Source of the DNA: an uncultured Eubacteriales bacterium | Lineage (GTDB): Bacteria; Bacillota_A; Clostridia; Lachnospirales; Lachnospiraceae | Assembly (NCBI GenBank): GCA_900321365.1 | Contig: ONVT01000204.1 | Span: 1-14,645, forward strand | Length of the DNA: 14,645 nt | Direction: 5' to 3' | Shown here: one piece after another, positions 8,331 through 14,645 of the stretch | Layout: each line of letters opens with the position of its first letter | How positions within the stretch are numbered: the first letter of the stretch is position 1 | The notes under the pieces: model-generated | Seen by the model: only the letters and a program-made list of their open reading frames with translations | Database searches by the model: none | Told to the model about the DNA's origin: nothing | Translations under genes and position numbers: made by a program

Positions 8331-9727
8331 CGAAAAAAGAATCTGTGACAGAGGTCTCCCCCGGGACAAAAGACCATTCCGAAAGCAGCAGCGCTGTCAG
8401 GATTCTCTTTATATCCCTGGGCTGTGACAAGAACCGGGTTGACGCTGAGAAGATGCTCGGTCTGCTCACGGGAGAGCATTTTATCCTGACGGATGACGAG
8501 AGCCAGGCAGATGTAATCATCGTGAACACCTGCTGTTTCATCACTCCGGCCAAGGAAGAGTCCATTGAGAACCTTCTTGAGATGGCCAGGTACAAACAGG
8601 AGGGAAGATGCCGGGCCCTGATCGCGACGGGCTGCATGGCACAGCGGTACGCGAAAGAGATCCGTCAGTCCATTCCCGAGGTGGACGCCATTGTCGGAAC
8701 GACCGCTTATGACTCGATCATAGAAGTCATTGAGAGCGTGCTTTCCGGAAATCGGCCTCAGCGGATGGAAGATCCCGCAAGGATTCCTCTTCCGGACGGC
8801 AGGCGCTTCCTTACGACAGGCGGCCACTACGCCTATCTGAAGATTGCCGAGGGATGTGACAAACACTGCACCTACTGTGCAATCCCGTCCATGAGAGGAC
8901 CGTTCCGGTCAGTGCCGAAGGAAAGTCTTCTGAGGGAGGCTCGGGAGCTGGCTGACCAGGGCGTGAAGGAGCTGATCCTGGTTGCCCAGGAGACGACTCT
9001 GTACGGCACGGATCTGTATGGCGGAAAATGCCTTCACGAGCTGATCCGTGAGCTTGCCCGGATCGACTCGATCCGGTGGATCCGGGTGATGTACTGCTAT
9101 CCGGAAGAGATCTACGACGAACTGATCGAATGCATGAAGAGCGAGCCGAAGTTTGTGCATTATCTGGACCTTCCGATCCAGCACAGCTGTGATGCGGTTC
9201 TGAAACGGATGGGACGACACACCGATGAGGCAAGTCTTCGTCAGATCATCACCGGTATTCGGGAAAAGGTTGGCGATGTCGTTCTAAGGACAACCCTGAT
9301 CACCGGGTTCCCCGGGGAAACAAGGGAGCAGTTTGAAGAGCTGTGCTGCTTCATCAACGAGATGGAATTCAATCATCTGGGGGTCTTTCCCTACTCTCAG
9401 GAGGAGGGGACGCCTGCGGCCCTGCTGGAAGATCAGATCGACGAGGAGACAAAGCTCTCCCGAAGGGATGAACTGATGGAGCTCCAGCAGGAGATTTCCG
9501 CGGATCTCAATGAAAAGATGACAGGCTCTGAGATGGATGTCCTGATCGAAGGATATGTTCCGGGAGAGGATGTCTTTGTCGGAAGGGGTTACGGCGACGC
9601 GCCCGACGTGGACGGGTATGTATTCGTCAGTTCCGGCGAGAGGCTGGAAACCGGCAGCTTTGTCCGTGTCAGGATCACGGGATCATCGGAATACGACCTG
9701 ACAGGAGAATACACCGGTATACGATAA
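8327..9727 (+). CDS. rimO: Ribosomal protein S12 methylthiotransferase RimO
   Basis: 466 aa radical-SAM enzyme that adds a methylthio group to a conserved Asp of ribosomal protein S12. The N-terminal UPF0004 domain has its three cluster cysteines C33 (SLGCDKN), C69 (NTCC) and C103 (TGCMAQRY). The radical-SAM CxxxCxxC is C177/C181/C184 (EGCDKHCTYCAIPSMRG). Also seen are LDLPIQHSCDAVLKRMGR and TTLITGFPGET, then a C-terminal TRAM domain ending in DLTGEYTGIR. LDLPIQH and the SLGCDKN start separate it from MiaB. The start is GTG in a GTGA overlap with the rpoZ stop, preceded by AAGAGG. About 24 residues of poorly conserved Ser/Thr-rich sequence precede the core. Confidence 0.95.
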   Translation: MTKKESVTEVSPGTKDHSESSSAVRILFISLGCDKNRVDAEKMLGLLTGEHFILTDDESQADVIIVNTCCFITPAKEESIENLLEMARYKQEGRCRALIATGCMAQRYAKEIRQSIPEVDAIVGTTAYDSIIEVIESVLSGNRPQRMEDPARIPLPDGRRFLTTGGHYAYLKIAEGCDKHCTYCAIPSMRGPFRSVPKESLLREARELADQGVKELILVAQETTLYGTDLYGGKCLHELIRELARIDSIRWIRVMYCYPEEIYDELIECMKSEPKFVHYLDLPIQHSCDAVLKRMGRHTDEASLRQIITGIREKVGDVVLRTTLITGFPGETREQFEELCCFINEMEFNHLGVFPYSQEEGTPAALLEDQIDEETKLSRRDELMELQQEISADLNEKMTGSEMDVLIEGYVPGEDVFVGRGYGDAPDVDGYVFVSSGERLETGSFVRVRITGSSEYDLTGEYTGIR

Positions 9728-9817
9728 TCGTTTAAGGAGTTGTCAATTAATCTGACAGGTCCTGAGGAACTGCCAGGTAATGAACTGGCAGGTTCTGAAC
9801 AGGGAAAGGAGAATGAG
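9728..9817 (+). other. rimO-pgsA gap with an unused SD and tandem 15-base repeats
   Basis: A good Shine-Dalgarno word, AAGGAG (9734-9739), is followed by no ATG or GTG at a proper distance. The only standard candidate, TTG at 9740, abuts it. Then come three near-repeats, CTGACAGGTCCTGAG (9752-9766), CTGCCAGGTAATGAA (9770-9784) and CTGGCAGGTTCTGAA (9785-9799), which read L-x-G-x-E in the pgsA frame. The last two carry an inverted repeat CTGCCAG/CTGGCAG. The second SD, AAAGGAG (9805-9811), serves the ATG at 9818. Confidence 0.6.
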
Positions 9818-10816
9818 ATGGAAGAGATCAGGGATAATACGGACCTTTCGGGCGGAATCCGCAGGGAAGTGACACAGGATAATTCCTTCAAAGAGGTTGT
9901 GGAAGATGGCACAGGAACTGTGTCCGGGGCAGATCCTTCAGTAACGTTCCCGGGAGATGCTGTGGCTGCGGATCCTTTGGGAGAACTCCCGGAGGCTGCC
10001 TCGGCGGCCGAGCCGGCGGAGATGTTCCAGGAGTCCGTCCTCCATCCGGAGAATCCAGCCCCGATGCAGGGAAACCCGGAATCCTCTGCTGCAACTCCCT
10101 ATGGGAATCCGGAGCCTCCTGCTGCAACTCCATATGTAAATCCGGAACCCTCCGTTGTGCCCCAGAGCATGAGTCCGGAACCTTCCGTTGTGCCTGGAAA
10201 CGTAAATCCGAATACCACCGGGCCCGATTCGAAGAAACCATCAAAGAAAAAGCGCTCTCTGAAAGAATGGACTCCGGGGCCGGAGACCCCGAATCATCTT
10301 ACGATTGCCAGAATCTGCATGATTCCGCTCTTTGTCATTCTCCTTTTGTGGGTTCCGAAGCCGGCAGGGAACATCCTCGCGATGATTGTCTTCATTATTG
10401 CTTCCCTGACAGATACGGCAGATGGCTACATCGCCAGAAAATACAACTATGTCTCAACCTTCGGCAAGTTCATGGACCCGCTGGCAGACAAACTCCTTGT
10501 GTGCTCTGCCCTGATCTGTCTGGTTGACCTGGGAAGGATCGAAAGCTGGATCGTGATCATCATCATCGCCCGTGAATTCATCATCTCCGGGTTCCGCCTG
10601 ATTGCAGTGGAGAAGGGCGTTGTGATTGCCGCCAATATCTTCGGTAAGCTCAAGACCATCGCCCAGATGATCATGGTTATCCTGATGGTCGGGAATTTCG
10701 GAGGATTCCTGGGCACGATAACGCAGTTCTTCAAGTGGATTGCGCTTCTGCTCACCGTGATTTCGCTTGCCACATACCTCATTCAGAACCGTGCCGTCCT
10801 CAAAGACGGGGTCTGA
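9818..10816 (+). CDS. pgsA: CDP-diacylglycerol--glycerol-3-phosphate 3-phosphatidyltransferase with long N-terminal tail
   Basis: 332 aa from the ATG at 9818, which has AAAGGAG six bases upstream. An in-frame TTG at 9740 would give 358 aa. The last ~175 residues are a complete membrane-embedded CDP-alcohol phosphatidyltransferase: TPNHLTIARICMIPLF at the first helix, about six hydrophobic segments, and the catalytic signature D199, D202-G203, A206-R207, G216, D220, D224. It should make phosphatidylglycerol phosphate at the inner membrane face. Another CDP-alcohol transferase is possible, but the match looks like PgsA. The first ~157 residues are unusual: acidic, Pro/Ala/Ser-rich, with four 11-residue tandem repeats (86-129), ending in a Lys-rich patch (KKPSKKKRSLKEW). 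PgsA proteins usually start directly at the first helix. Confidence 0.9.
   Translation: MEEIRDNTDLSGGIRREVTQDNSFKEVVEDGTGTVSGADPSVTFPGDAVAADPLGELPEAASAAEPAEMFQESVLHPENPAPMQGNPESSAATPYGNPEPPAATPYVNPEPSVVPQSMSPEPSVVPGNVNPNTTGPDSKKPSKKKRSLKEWTPGPETPNHLTIARICMIPLFVILLLWVPKPAGNILAMIVFIIASLTDTADGYIARKYNYVSTFGKFMDPLADKLLVCSALICLVDLGRIESWIVIIIIAREFIISGFRLIAVEKGVVIAANIFGKLKTIAQMIMVILMVGNFGGFLGTITQFFKWIALLLTVISLATYLIQNRAVLKDGV
10073..10204 (+). repeat. Four tandem 33-bp repeats inside pgsA
   Basis: Units are at 10073-10105, 10106-10138, 10139-10171 and 10172-10204. They encode NPESSAATPYG, NPEPPAATPYV, NPEPSVVPQSM and SPEPSVVPGNV; a further NPN follows. Units 1-2 and units 3-4 are each other's closest relatives, suggesting stepwise duplication. 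The region is Pro-rich and probably disordered. Confidence 0.9.
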
Positions 10817-10833
10817 GAATAAATGAGAATAAA
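10814..10833 (+). repeat. Tandem 10-base repeat at the pgsA stop
   Basis: TGAGAATAAA occurs twice in direct succession (10814-10823 and 10824-10833). The first copy contains the pgsA stop codon TGA. The rest of the 49-base gap to icd is AT-rich and shows no terminator. Confidence 0.7.
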
Positions 10834-10850
10834 ACTGAATTCATACAGAC

Positions 10851-10856
10851 AGGAGA
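10851..10856 (+). promoter_or_regulatory. Ribosome binding site of icd (supports a TTG start)
   Basis: AGGAGA lies 9 bases before TTG at 10866. The next in-frame ATG, at 10881, would be 24 bases away, so TTG is the better start. Confidence 0.7.
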
Positions 10857-10865
10857 AGTACAGTT

Positions 10866-12083
10866 TTGGAAAGAATCAGAATGATCACGCCCCTCGTTGA
10901 GATGGACGGAGATGAGATGACCCGCATCCTCTGGAAGATGATCAAAGAGGATCTGCTGCTGCCGTATGTTGACCTGAAAACCGATTATTACGATCTCGGG
11001 CTTCCCGTAAGGGACCAGACCGATGACCAGGTGACAACTGACGCCGCGAATGCCGCACTGAGACTGGGTGTTGCCGTAAAATGCGCCACCATCACTCCCA
11101 ACGCGGACCGGGTAAAAGAGTATGGCCTCAAGAAGATGTGGAAGAGTCCGAACGGGACGATCCGCGCCATCATGGATGGCACGGTTTTCCGCTGTCCGAT
11201 TCTTGTGAAAGGGATCGAGCCGAATGTCCGCACATGGAAGAAGCCGATCACCATCGCAAGGCATGCCTATGGTGACGTCTACCGGAACGCGGAGATCGTG
11301 GTGCCCGGCCCCGGAAAGGCGGAGCTGGTGTTTACGGGGGAGGACGGCACAAAGATCACAGAACCGATCTTTGACTTTAAGGGTCCCGGCATCCTGCAGG
11401 GCTGGCACAACCTGGACAGCTCCATCGAAAGCTTTGCCAACAGCTGTTTTGCGTACGCGCTGGATGCGGGGCAGGACCTGTGGTTTGCCTCGAAGGATAC
11501 CATCTCAAAGAAGTACGACGCAAGGTTCCGTGAAATCTTTGACCAGGTTTTCGAAAAAGCTTATAAAGACCGTTTTGAGAAAGCGGGCATCCGGTATTTC
11601 TATACCCTGATTGACGACGCTGTCGCAAGGGTTATGAAGAGCGAAGGCGGCTTTATCTGGGCGTGCAAAAACTACGACGGAGATGTCTTCAGCGACATGC
11701 TGTCCTCCGCGTTCGGGTCTCTTGCGATGATGACCAGCGTCCTTGTAAACCCGGATGGGAAATATGAATACGAGGCAGCCCACGGAACCGTCCAGAGGCA
11801 TTATTACCGGTATCTGAAGGGGGTGGAGACCTCCACGAATTCCGTCGCGACGATCTTCGCATGGACGGGTGCGCTGAGAAAACGCGCGCAGCTGGACGGA
11901 ATCGAAAAGCTGGAGCATTTTGCTCTCGCGCTGGAGAAGTCAGTGCTGCGCACCATCGAAGAGGGAGAGATGACCGGCGACCTTGCCCTGATCACTTCCC
12001 TGGAAAACGTTAAAAAACTCAGCAGCAGGGAGTTTATACTTGCGGTCAGAAAACGTCTGGAGGAAGAACTGAGTGGCATCTGA
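10866..12083 (+). CDS. icd: NADP-dependent isocitrate dehydrogenase (eukaryotic-like type)
   Basis: 405 aa; converts isocitrate to 2-oxoglutarate and CO2 with reduction of NADP+. The sequence follows the homodimeric type also found in eukaryotes (IDH1/2-like), not the E. coli type. With the TTG start the numbering coincides with human IDH1 at the substrate site: S94, N96, R100, R109 and R132 (ARHAYGD). Metal-site aspartates are present in LIDDAVARV and [10 protein letters not shown]. The cofactor segment HGTVQRH (306-312) keeps the Arg-His pair that recognises the NADP 2'-phosphate, so NADP is expected. Catalytic Tyr and Lys positions appear intact. No aconitase or citrate synthase gene is adjacent in the window. 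The last 11 bases overlap the next gene, suggesting co-transcription with it. Confidence 0.96.
   Translation: MERIRMITPLVEMDGDEMTRILWKMIKEDLLLPYVDLKTDYYDLGLPVRDQTDDQVTTDAANAALRLGVAVKCATITPNADRVKEYGLKKMWKSPNGTIRAIMDGTVFRCPILVKGIEPNVRTWKKPITIARHAYGDVYRNAEIVVPGPGKAELVFTGEDGTKITEPIFDFKGPGILQGWHNLDSSIESFANSCFAYALDAGQDLWFASKDTISKKYDARFREIFDQVFEKAYKDRFEKAGIRYFYTLIDDAVARVMKSEGGFIWACKNYDGDVFSDMLSSAFGSLAMMTSVLVNPDGKYEYEAAHGTVQRHYYRYLKGVETSTNSVATIFAWTGALRKRAQLDGIEKLEHFALALEKSVLRTIEEGEMTGDLALITSLENVKKLSSREFILAVRKRLEEELSGI
12059..12063 (+). promoter_or_regulatory. Ribosome binding site for the ParB/BMP fusion gene
   Basis: GGAGG lies inside the 3' end of icd, 9 bases before GTG at 12073. It supports the GTG start and coupling to icd. 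Confidence 0.7.
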
Positions 12084-14013
12084 TGATTACAGCAAGGCGC
12101 TTAGAAGCGCAAAGGCCGCTTACCGGAAGGCTCTGTCAAAAGGAGAATATCCCTATCTTCCGGCGCTCGATGAGATTGTTGACAACCGGAATGTGAAAAC
12201 CGAGGAGCCTTTGGGGCTTGTCAGCATCCCTCTGGACCAGATTGTCGGAACCAAGACGGCGGGGAGGCAGAACGCATTTGCCTCGAATTTCATGCCCCTG
12301 ATGCCGGAAGACAGTGAATTCTCCCGGAAGTGGGACGGTGTCGTACAGTACCATCTCAACCAGGGGGTCGGAGACCCGATCGAGGCGTATGAATACATGA
12401 ACCGGTTCTACGTCCTGGAGGGAAATAAACGCGTCAGCGTCCTGAAATATTTCCATGCCGACTCCATCGAAGGGACGGTTGTGAGGCTTGTCCCCTATCC
12501 CGGCGATTCGCCGGAAAATCAGATCTATTATGAGTTCTTGTCATTTTACAAGGACTCGCAGGTCAATTATCTCACTTTTACAAAAAAAGGAAGCTACGCC
12601 CTGTTGACAGAAGCGGTCGGGAAAAAGAGCGGTGAAAAGTGGACGGATGACGAAAAGATGGATTTCCGTTCCATCTACAACCGCTTCACAGAGATCTTCA
12701 ACGCAAAGGGTGGACAGAATCTCGACGTCACCGCGGCCGATGCCCTCCTGTTTTATCTGTCTCTCTATCCGTATCAGGAGGTTCTGGAAAAGAGCAGCTT
12801 TGAAATGAAGGAGGATGTGGAAAAGATCTGGGAGGATCTTCCCACCATCCCCGGACATGAGAAGACCAATGAAGCCGTGGTGTTCAAGCCGTCGCAGGAA
12901 AGCGGGGGAAGCATCTTCACACGGTTCTTCGGCCTCCAGAAGGTAAAGCAGATGAAGGTCGCGTTTATCCATGACCGTCCTGCGGAAGTGTCCAGCTGGG
13001 CTTATACTCATGAACTCGGAAGAATGCAGCTTGAACAGGTGTTTGGAGATGAGATCCACACGGACGCTTATTTTCTCAAAGAATCCAGTTCGGATATACT
13101 GGAGCTGATCGAATCCGTGATCCGTTCCGGGTACCACATGATCTTTACGACAAGCACCCGTTTCCTCGCAGCCAGCTTAAAGGCTTCGATCGAACACCCT
13201 GAAGTGAAGATCCTCAACTGTTCTGTCGGGCAGCCCTACCGGACGCTGCGCACTTATTTCGGGAGATTTTATGAGGCGAAATTCCTCTGCGGGATGATCG
13301 CGGGAGCTATGACGCCGAATGGAAAGATCGCCTATCAGGCGCCTCTGCCGAACTACGGAAGCATCGCCGACATCAACGCATTTACCCTTGGCTGCCAGAT
13401 GACCTGCCCACATGCAAAGGTTTACCTGCACTGGATGAGCCAGACAGATACCGAGTCCTTCCATGAGCTTCTGGAAAGAGAGAGGATCAGTGTCGTGTCC
13501 GATTCGGATATGATTACGCCTGCCTCCGAAAACCGCTCCTACGGCCTGTACCTGTCGGGAAACGGCCTGACGCAGAGGCTTGCGACTCCGATCTGGAACT
13601 GGGGACGGTTCTATGAGCGGATTATCCGCGATTTCCTTCAGGGGAACTGGGACAATGACCGCGACGTGAAGCAGAAGCCGGCAATCAATTACTGGTGGGG
13701 AATCTCCAGCGGCGTAATCGACCTGATCATGTCGGATGAGCTTCCGCACGGTATCACGATGCTCACGAATATCATCCGCGGACAGATGTATGAGGATTAT
13801 TTCAATCCCTTCTGGGGACAGTTCCACAGGCAGGACGGCTCTCTTGTGGGCAGGAAGGAACAGTCCCTCACTCCGGAGGAAATCATCACAATGGACTATC
13901 TCGTTGACGGCGTGATCGGATCGATCCCCCAGAACTGGGAGCTGACGGAAGACGCAAGGGAGAAGGTTGAGCTGCAGGGCCGCATCACACCGGCGATGAC
14001 GAAAGTTGAGTAA
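12073..14013 (+). CDS. Cytoplasmic ParB/Srx-like plus BMP (PnrA-like) domain fusion protein
   Basis: 646 aa, GTG start overlapping icd by 11 bases, good ribosome binding site. Two parts are visible. Residues about 45-150 resemble a ParB/sulfiredoxin-type fold: a [12 protein letters not shown] strand-helix, then [16 protein letters not shown] with EGNKR at 116-120, like the GNxR box of that superfamily. From residue 294 the sequence tracks the BMP/PnrA substrate-binding family: [96 protein letters not shown] proteins normally are exported lipoproteins that bind nucleosides; here there is no signal peptide, lipobox or membrane segment. A ligand-sensing or nucleotide-handling cytosolic role is inference. 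The homology assignments are from memory of family motifs; the BMP part is firmer than the ParB-like part. Confidence 0.8.
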   Translation: MASDDYSKALRSAKAAYRKALSKGEYPYLPALDEIVDNRNVKTEEPLGLVSIPLDQIVGTKTAGRQNAFASNFMPLMPEDSEFSRKWDGVVQYHLNQGVGDPIEAYEYMNRFYVLEGNKRVSVLKYFHADSIEGTVVRLVPYPGDSPENQIYYEFLSFYKDSQVNYLTFTKKGSYALLTEAVGKKSGEKWTDDEKMDFRSIYNRFTEIFNAKGGQNLDVTAADALLFYLSLYPYQEVLEKSSFEMKEDVEKIWEDLPTIPGHEKTNEAVVFKPSQESGGSIFTRFFGLQKVKQMKVAFIHDRPAEVSSWAYTHELGRMQLEQVFGDEIHTDAYFLKESSSDILELIESVIRSGYHMIFTTSTRFLAASLKASIEHPEVKILNCSVGQPYRTLRTYFGRFYEAKFLCGMIAGAMTPNGKIAYQAPLPNYGSIADINAFTLGCQMTCPHAKVYLHWMSQTDTESFHELLERERISVVSDSDMITPASENRSYGLYLSGNGLTQRLATPIWNWGRFYERIIRDFLQGNWDNDRDVKQKPAINYWWGISSGVIDLIMSDELPHGITMLTNIIRGQMYEDYFNPFWGQFHRQDGSLVGRKEQSLTPEEIITMDYLVDGVIGSIPQNWELTEDAREKVELQGRITPAMTKVE

Positions 14014-14061
14014 CGCGCTGTCAACAGTTTATGAGAGATTGAAACCGACGGGATTGCATAG

Positions 14062-14645
14062 ATGAAAATACTTCTTGTGGCCGACGAGCCAAGCAAGGCA
14101 CTCTGGGATTATTACGACGGAGAGAGACTGAAGGGGGTTGACCTGATTCTGTCAGCAGGTGACCTCCCGCCCCAGTATCTCTCTTTTCTTGTGACCTTTT
14201 CCAACTGCCCCCTGCTCTATGTGCACGGAAACCATGACGGGGTATACAACATGAAAAATCCCGACGGATGCATCGACATCGACGGGAAGGTCTATAACTT
14301 TGAGGGAGTCAGAATTTTCGGCCTCGGCGGTTCCATGAATTACAACGGAGGGCCTTACCAGTACACGGAAAAGCAGATGGCTTCACGAATCCGGCGCTCC
14401 CGCCCGAAGCTGCTGCTCAGCAGAGGATTCGATATCCTGCTGACACACGCGCCGGTACGCGGGCTTGACGACCAGGAGGATCTTCCACACCGGGGATTTG
14501 CGGCGTTTGACAGACTGCTCGAAAGATACAGGCCGCAGTATATGGTTCACGGGCATGTGCATATGAACTATGCCCGGAATATCCCGCGGACCATCCGGCA
14601 CAGAGAGACGACGGTGATCAATGCATATGAGAGGTACGTGCTCGA
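14062..14645 (+). CDS. Calcineurin-like metallophosphoesterase, 3' end beyond the window
   Basis: 194 codons are visible and the frame is open at the right edge. The fold is evident from D8, GD (33-34), GNHD (56-59), THAP (H129) and GHVH (164-167), the ordered metal and active-site motifs of the family. The first motif, normally DxH, reads DEP here: the Asp is kept and the His is replaced. There is no signal peptide, so it is cytoplasmic. The substrate is unknown; relatives act on phosphodiesters or phosphomonoesters. The ATG at 14062 has only a weak upstream purine run (GACGGGA, about 9 bases away). The gene lies 48 bases after the ParB/BMP fusion gene on the same strand, with no terminator between them, so a shared transcript is likely. 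Confidence 0.88.
   Translation, partial: MKILLVADEPSKALWDYYDGERLKGVDLILSAGDLPPQYLSFLVTFSNCPLLYVHGNHDGVYNMKNPDGCIDIDGKVYNFEGVRIFGLGGSMNYNGGPYQYTEKQMASRIRRSRPKLLLSRGFDILLTHAPVRGLDDQEDLPHRGFAAFDRLLERYRPQYMVHGHVHMNYARNIPRTIRHRETTVINAYERYVL

Noticed and set aside
8057..8866. A 269-codon minus-strand open frame opposite rpoZ and rimO
   Set aside because: It crosses two conserved genes on the other strand and carries no recognisable domain.

Overview
The window is ordinary low-mobility chromosomal DNA from a Gram-positive Clostridia-type anaerobe. Lachnospiraceae is the most likely family. The evidence is AGGAGG-type ribosome binding sites, a Firmicutes gene order (yicC/yloC-remA-gmk-rpoZ), an rqcH (NFACT) gene, a RpoZ of the 'MLHPSYTELM' type, and a base composition that looks moderately GC-rich by eye. 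No insertion sequence, prophage gene, tRNA, rRNA or CRISPR array was seen.

Layout. (1) 1-4202, plus strand: the 3' part of rpmA (L27), an intrinsic terminator, the ribosome-assembly GTPase gene obg, a long perfect hairpin, and leuS. (2) 4211-5968, minus strand: rqcH, the ribosome-quality-control factor, converging on leuS with 8 bases between the stop codons. (3) 5969-6196: a divergent control region with a near-consensus sigma-A promoter for the rightward operon and two related structured repeats. (4) 6197-10816, plus strand: a tight gene train yicC-remA-gmk-rpoZ-rimO, with overlaps or gaps of 1-2 bases, then pgsA after 90 bases. (5) 10866-14645, plus strand: icd (NADP-type isocitrate dehydrogenase), an unusual cytoplasmic ParB/Srx-like plus BMP (PnrA-like) fusion protein whose start overlaps the end of icd, and a calcineurin-like metallophosphoesterase that runs off the window.

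How the genes fit together. Most of the window is translation and RNA housekeeping: L27, Obg (50S assembly), LeuRS, RqcH (rescue of stalled 50S), YicC (endoribonuclease), Gmk (GMP to GDP, a purine/ppGpp node), RNA polymerase omega, and RimO (S12 methylthiolation). PgsA makes phosphatidylglycerol phosphate and carries an unusual repeat-bearing N-terminal tail. The least understood part is the right end. There a domain resembling extracellular nucleoside-binding proteins lacks any export signal, is fused to a ParB-like 'EGNKR' domain, and sits beside a phosphoesterase with an altered first metal motif. If the window holds an undescribed system, this pair is the best candidate; its function cannot be read from the sequence.

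Several starts are non-ATG: remA TTG, rimO GTG, icd TTG, and the fusion gene GTG.
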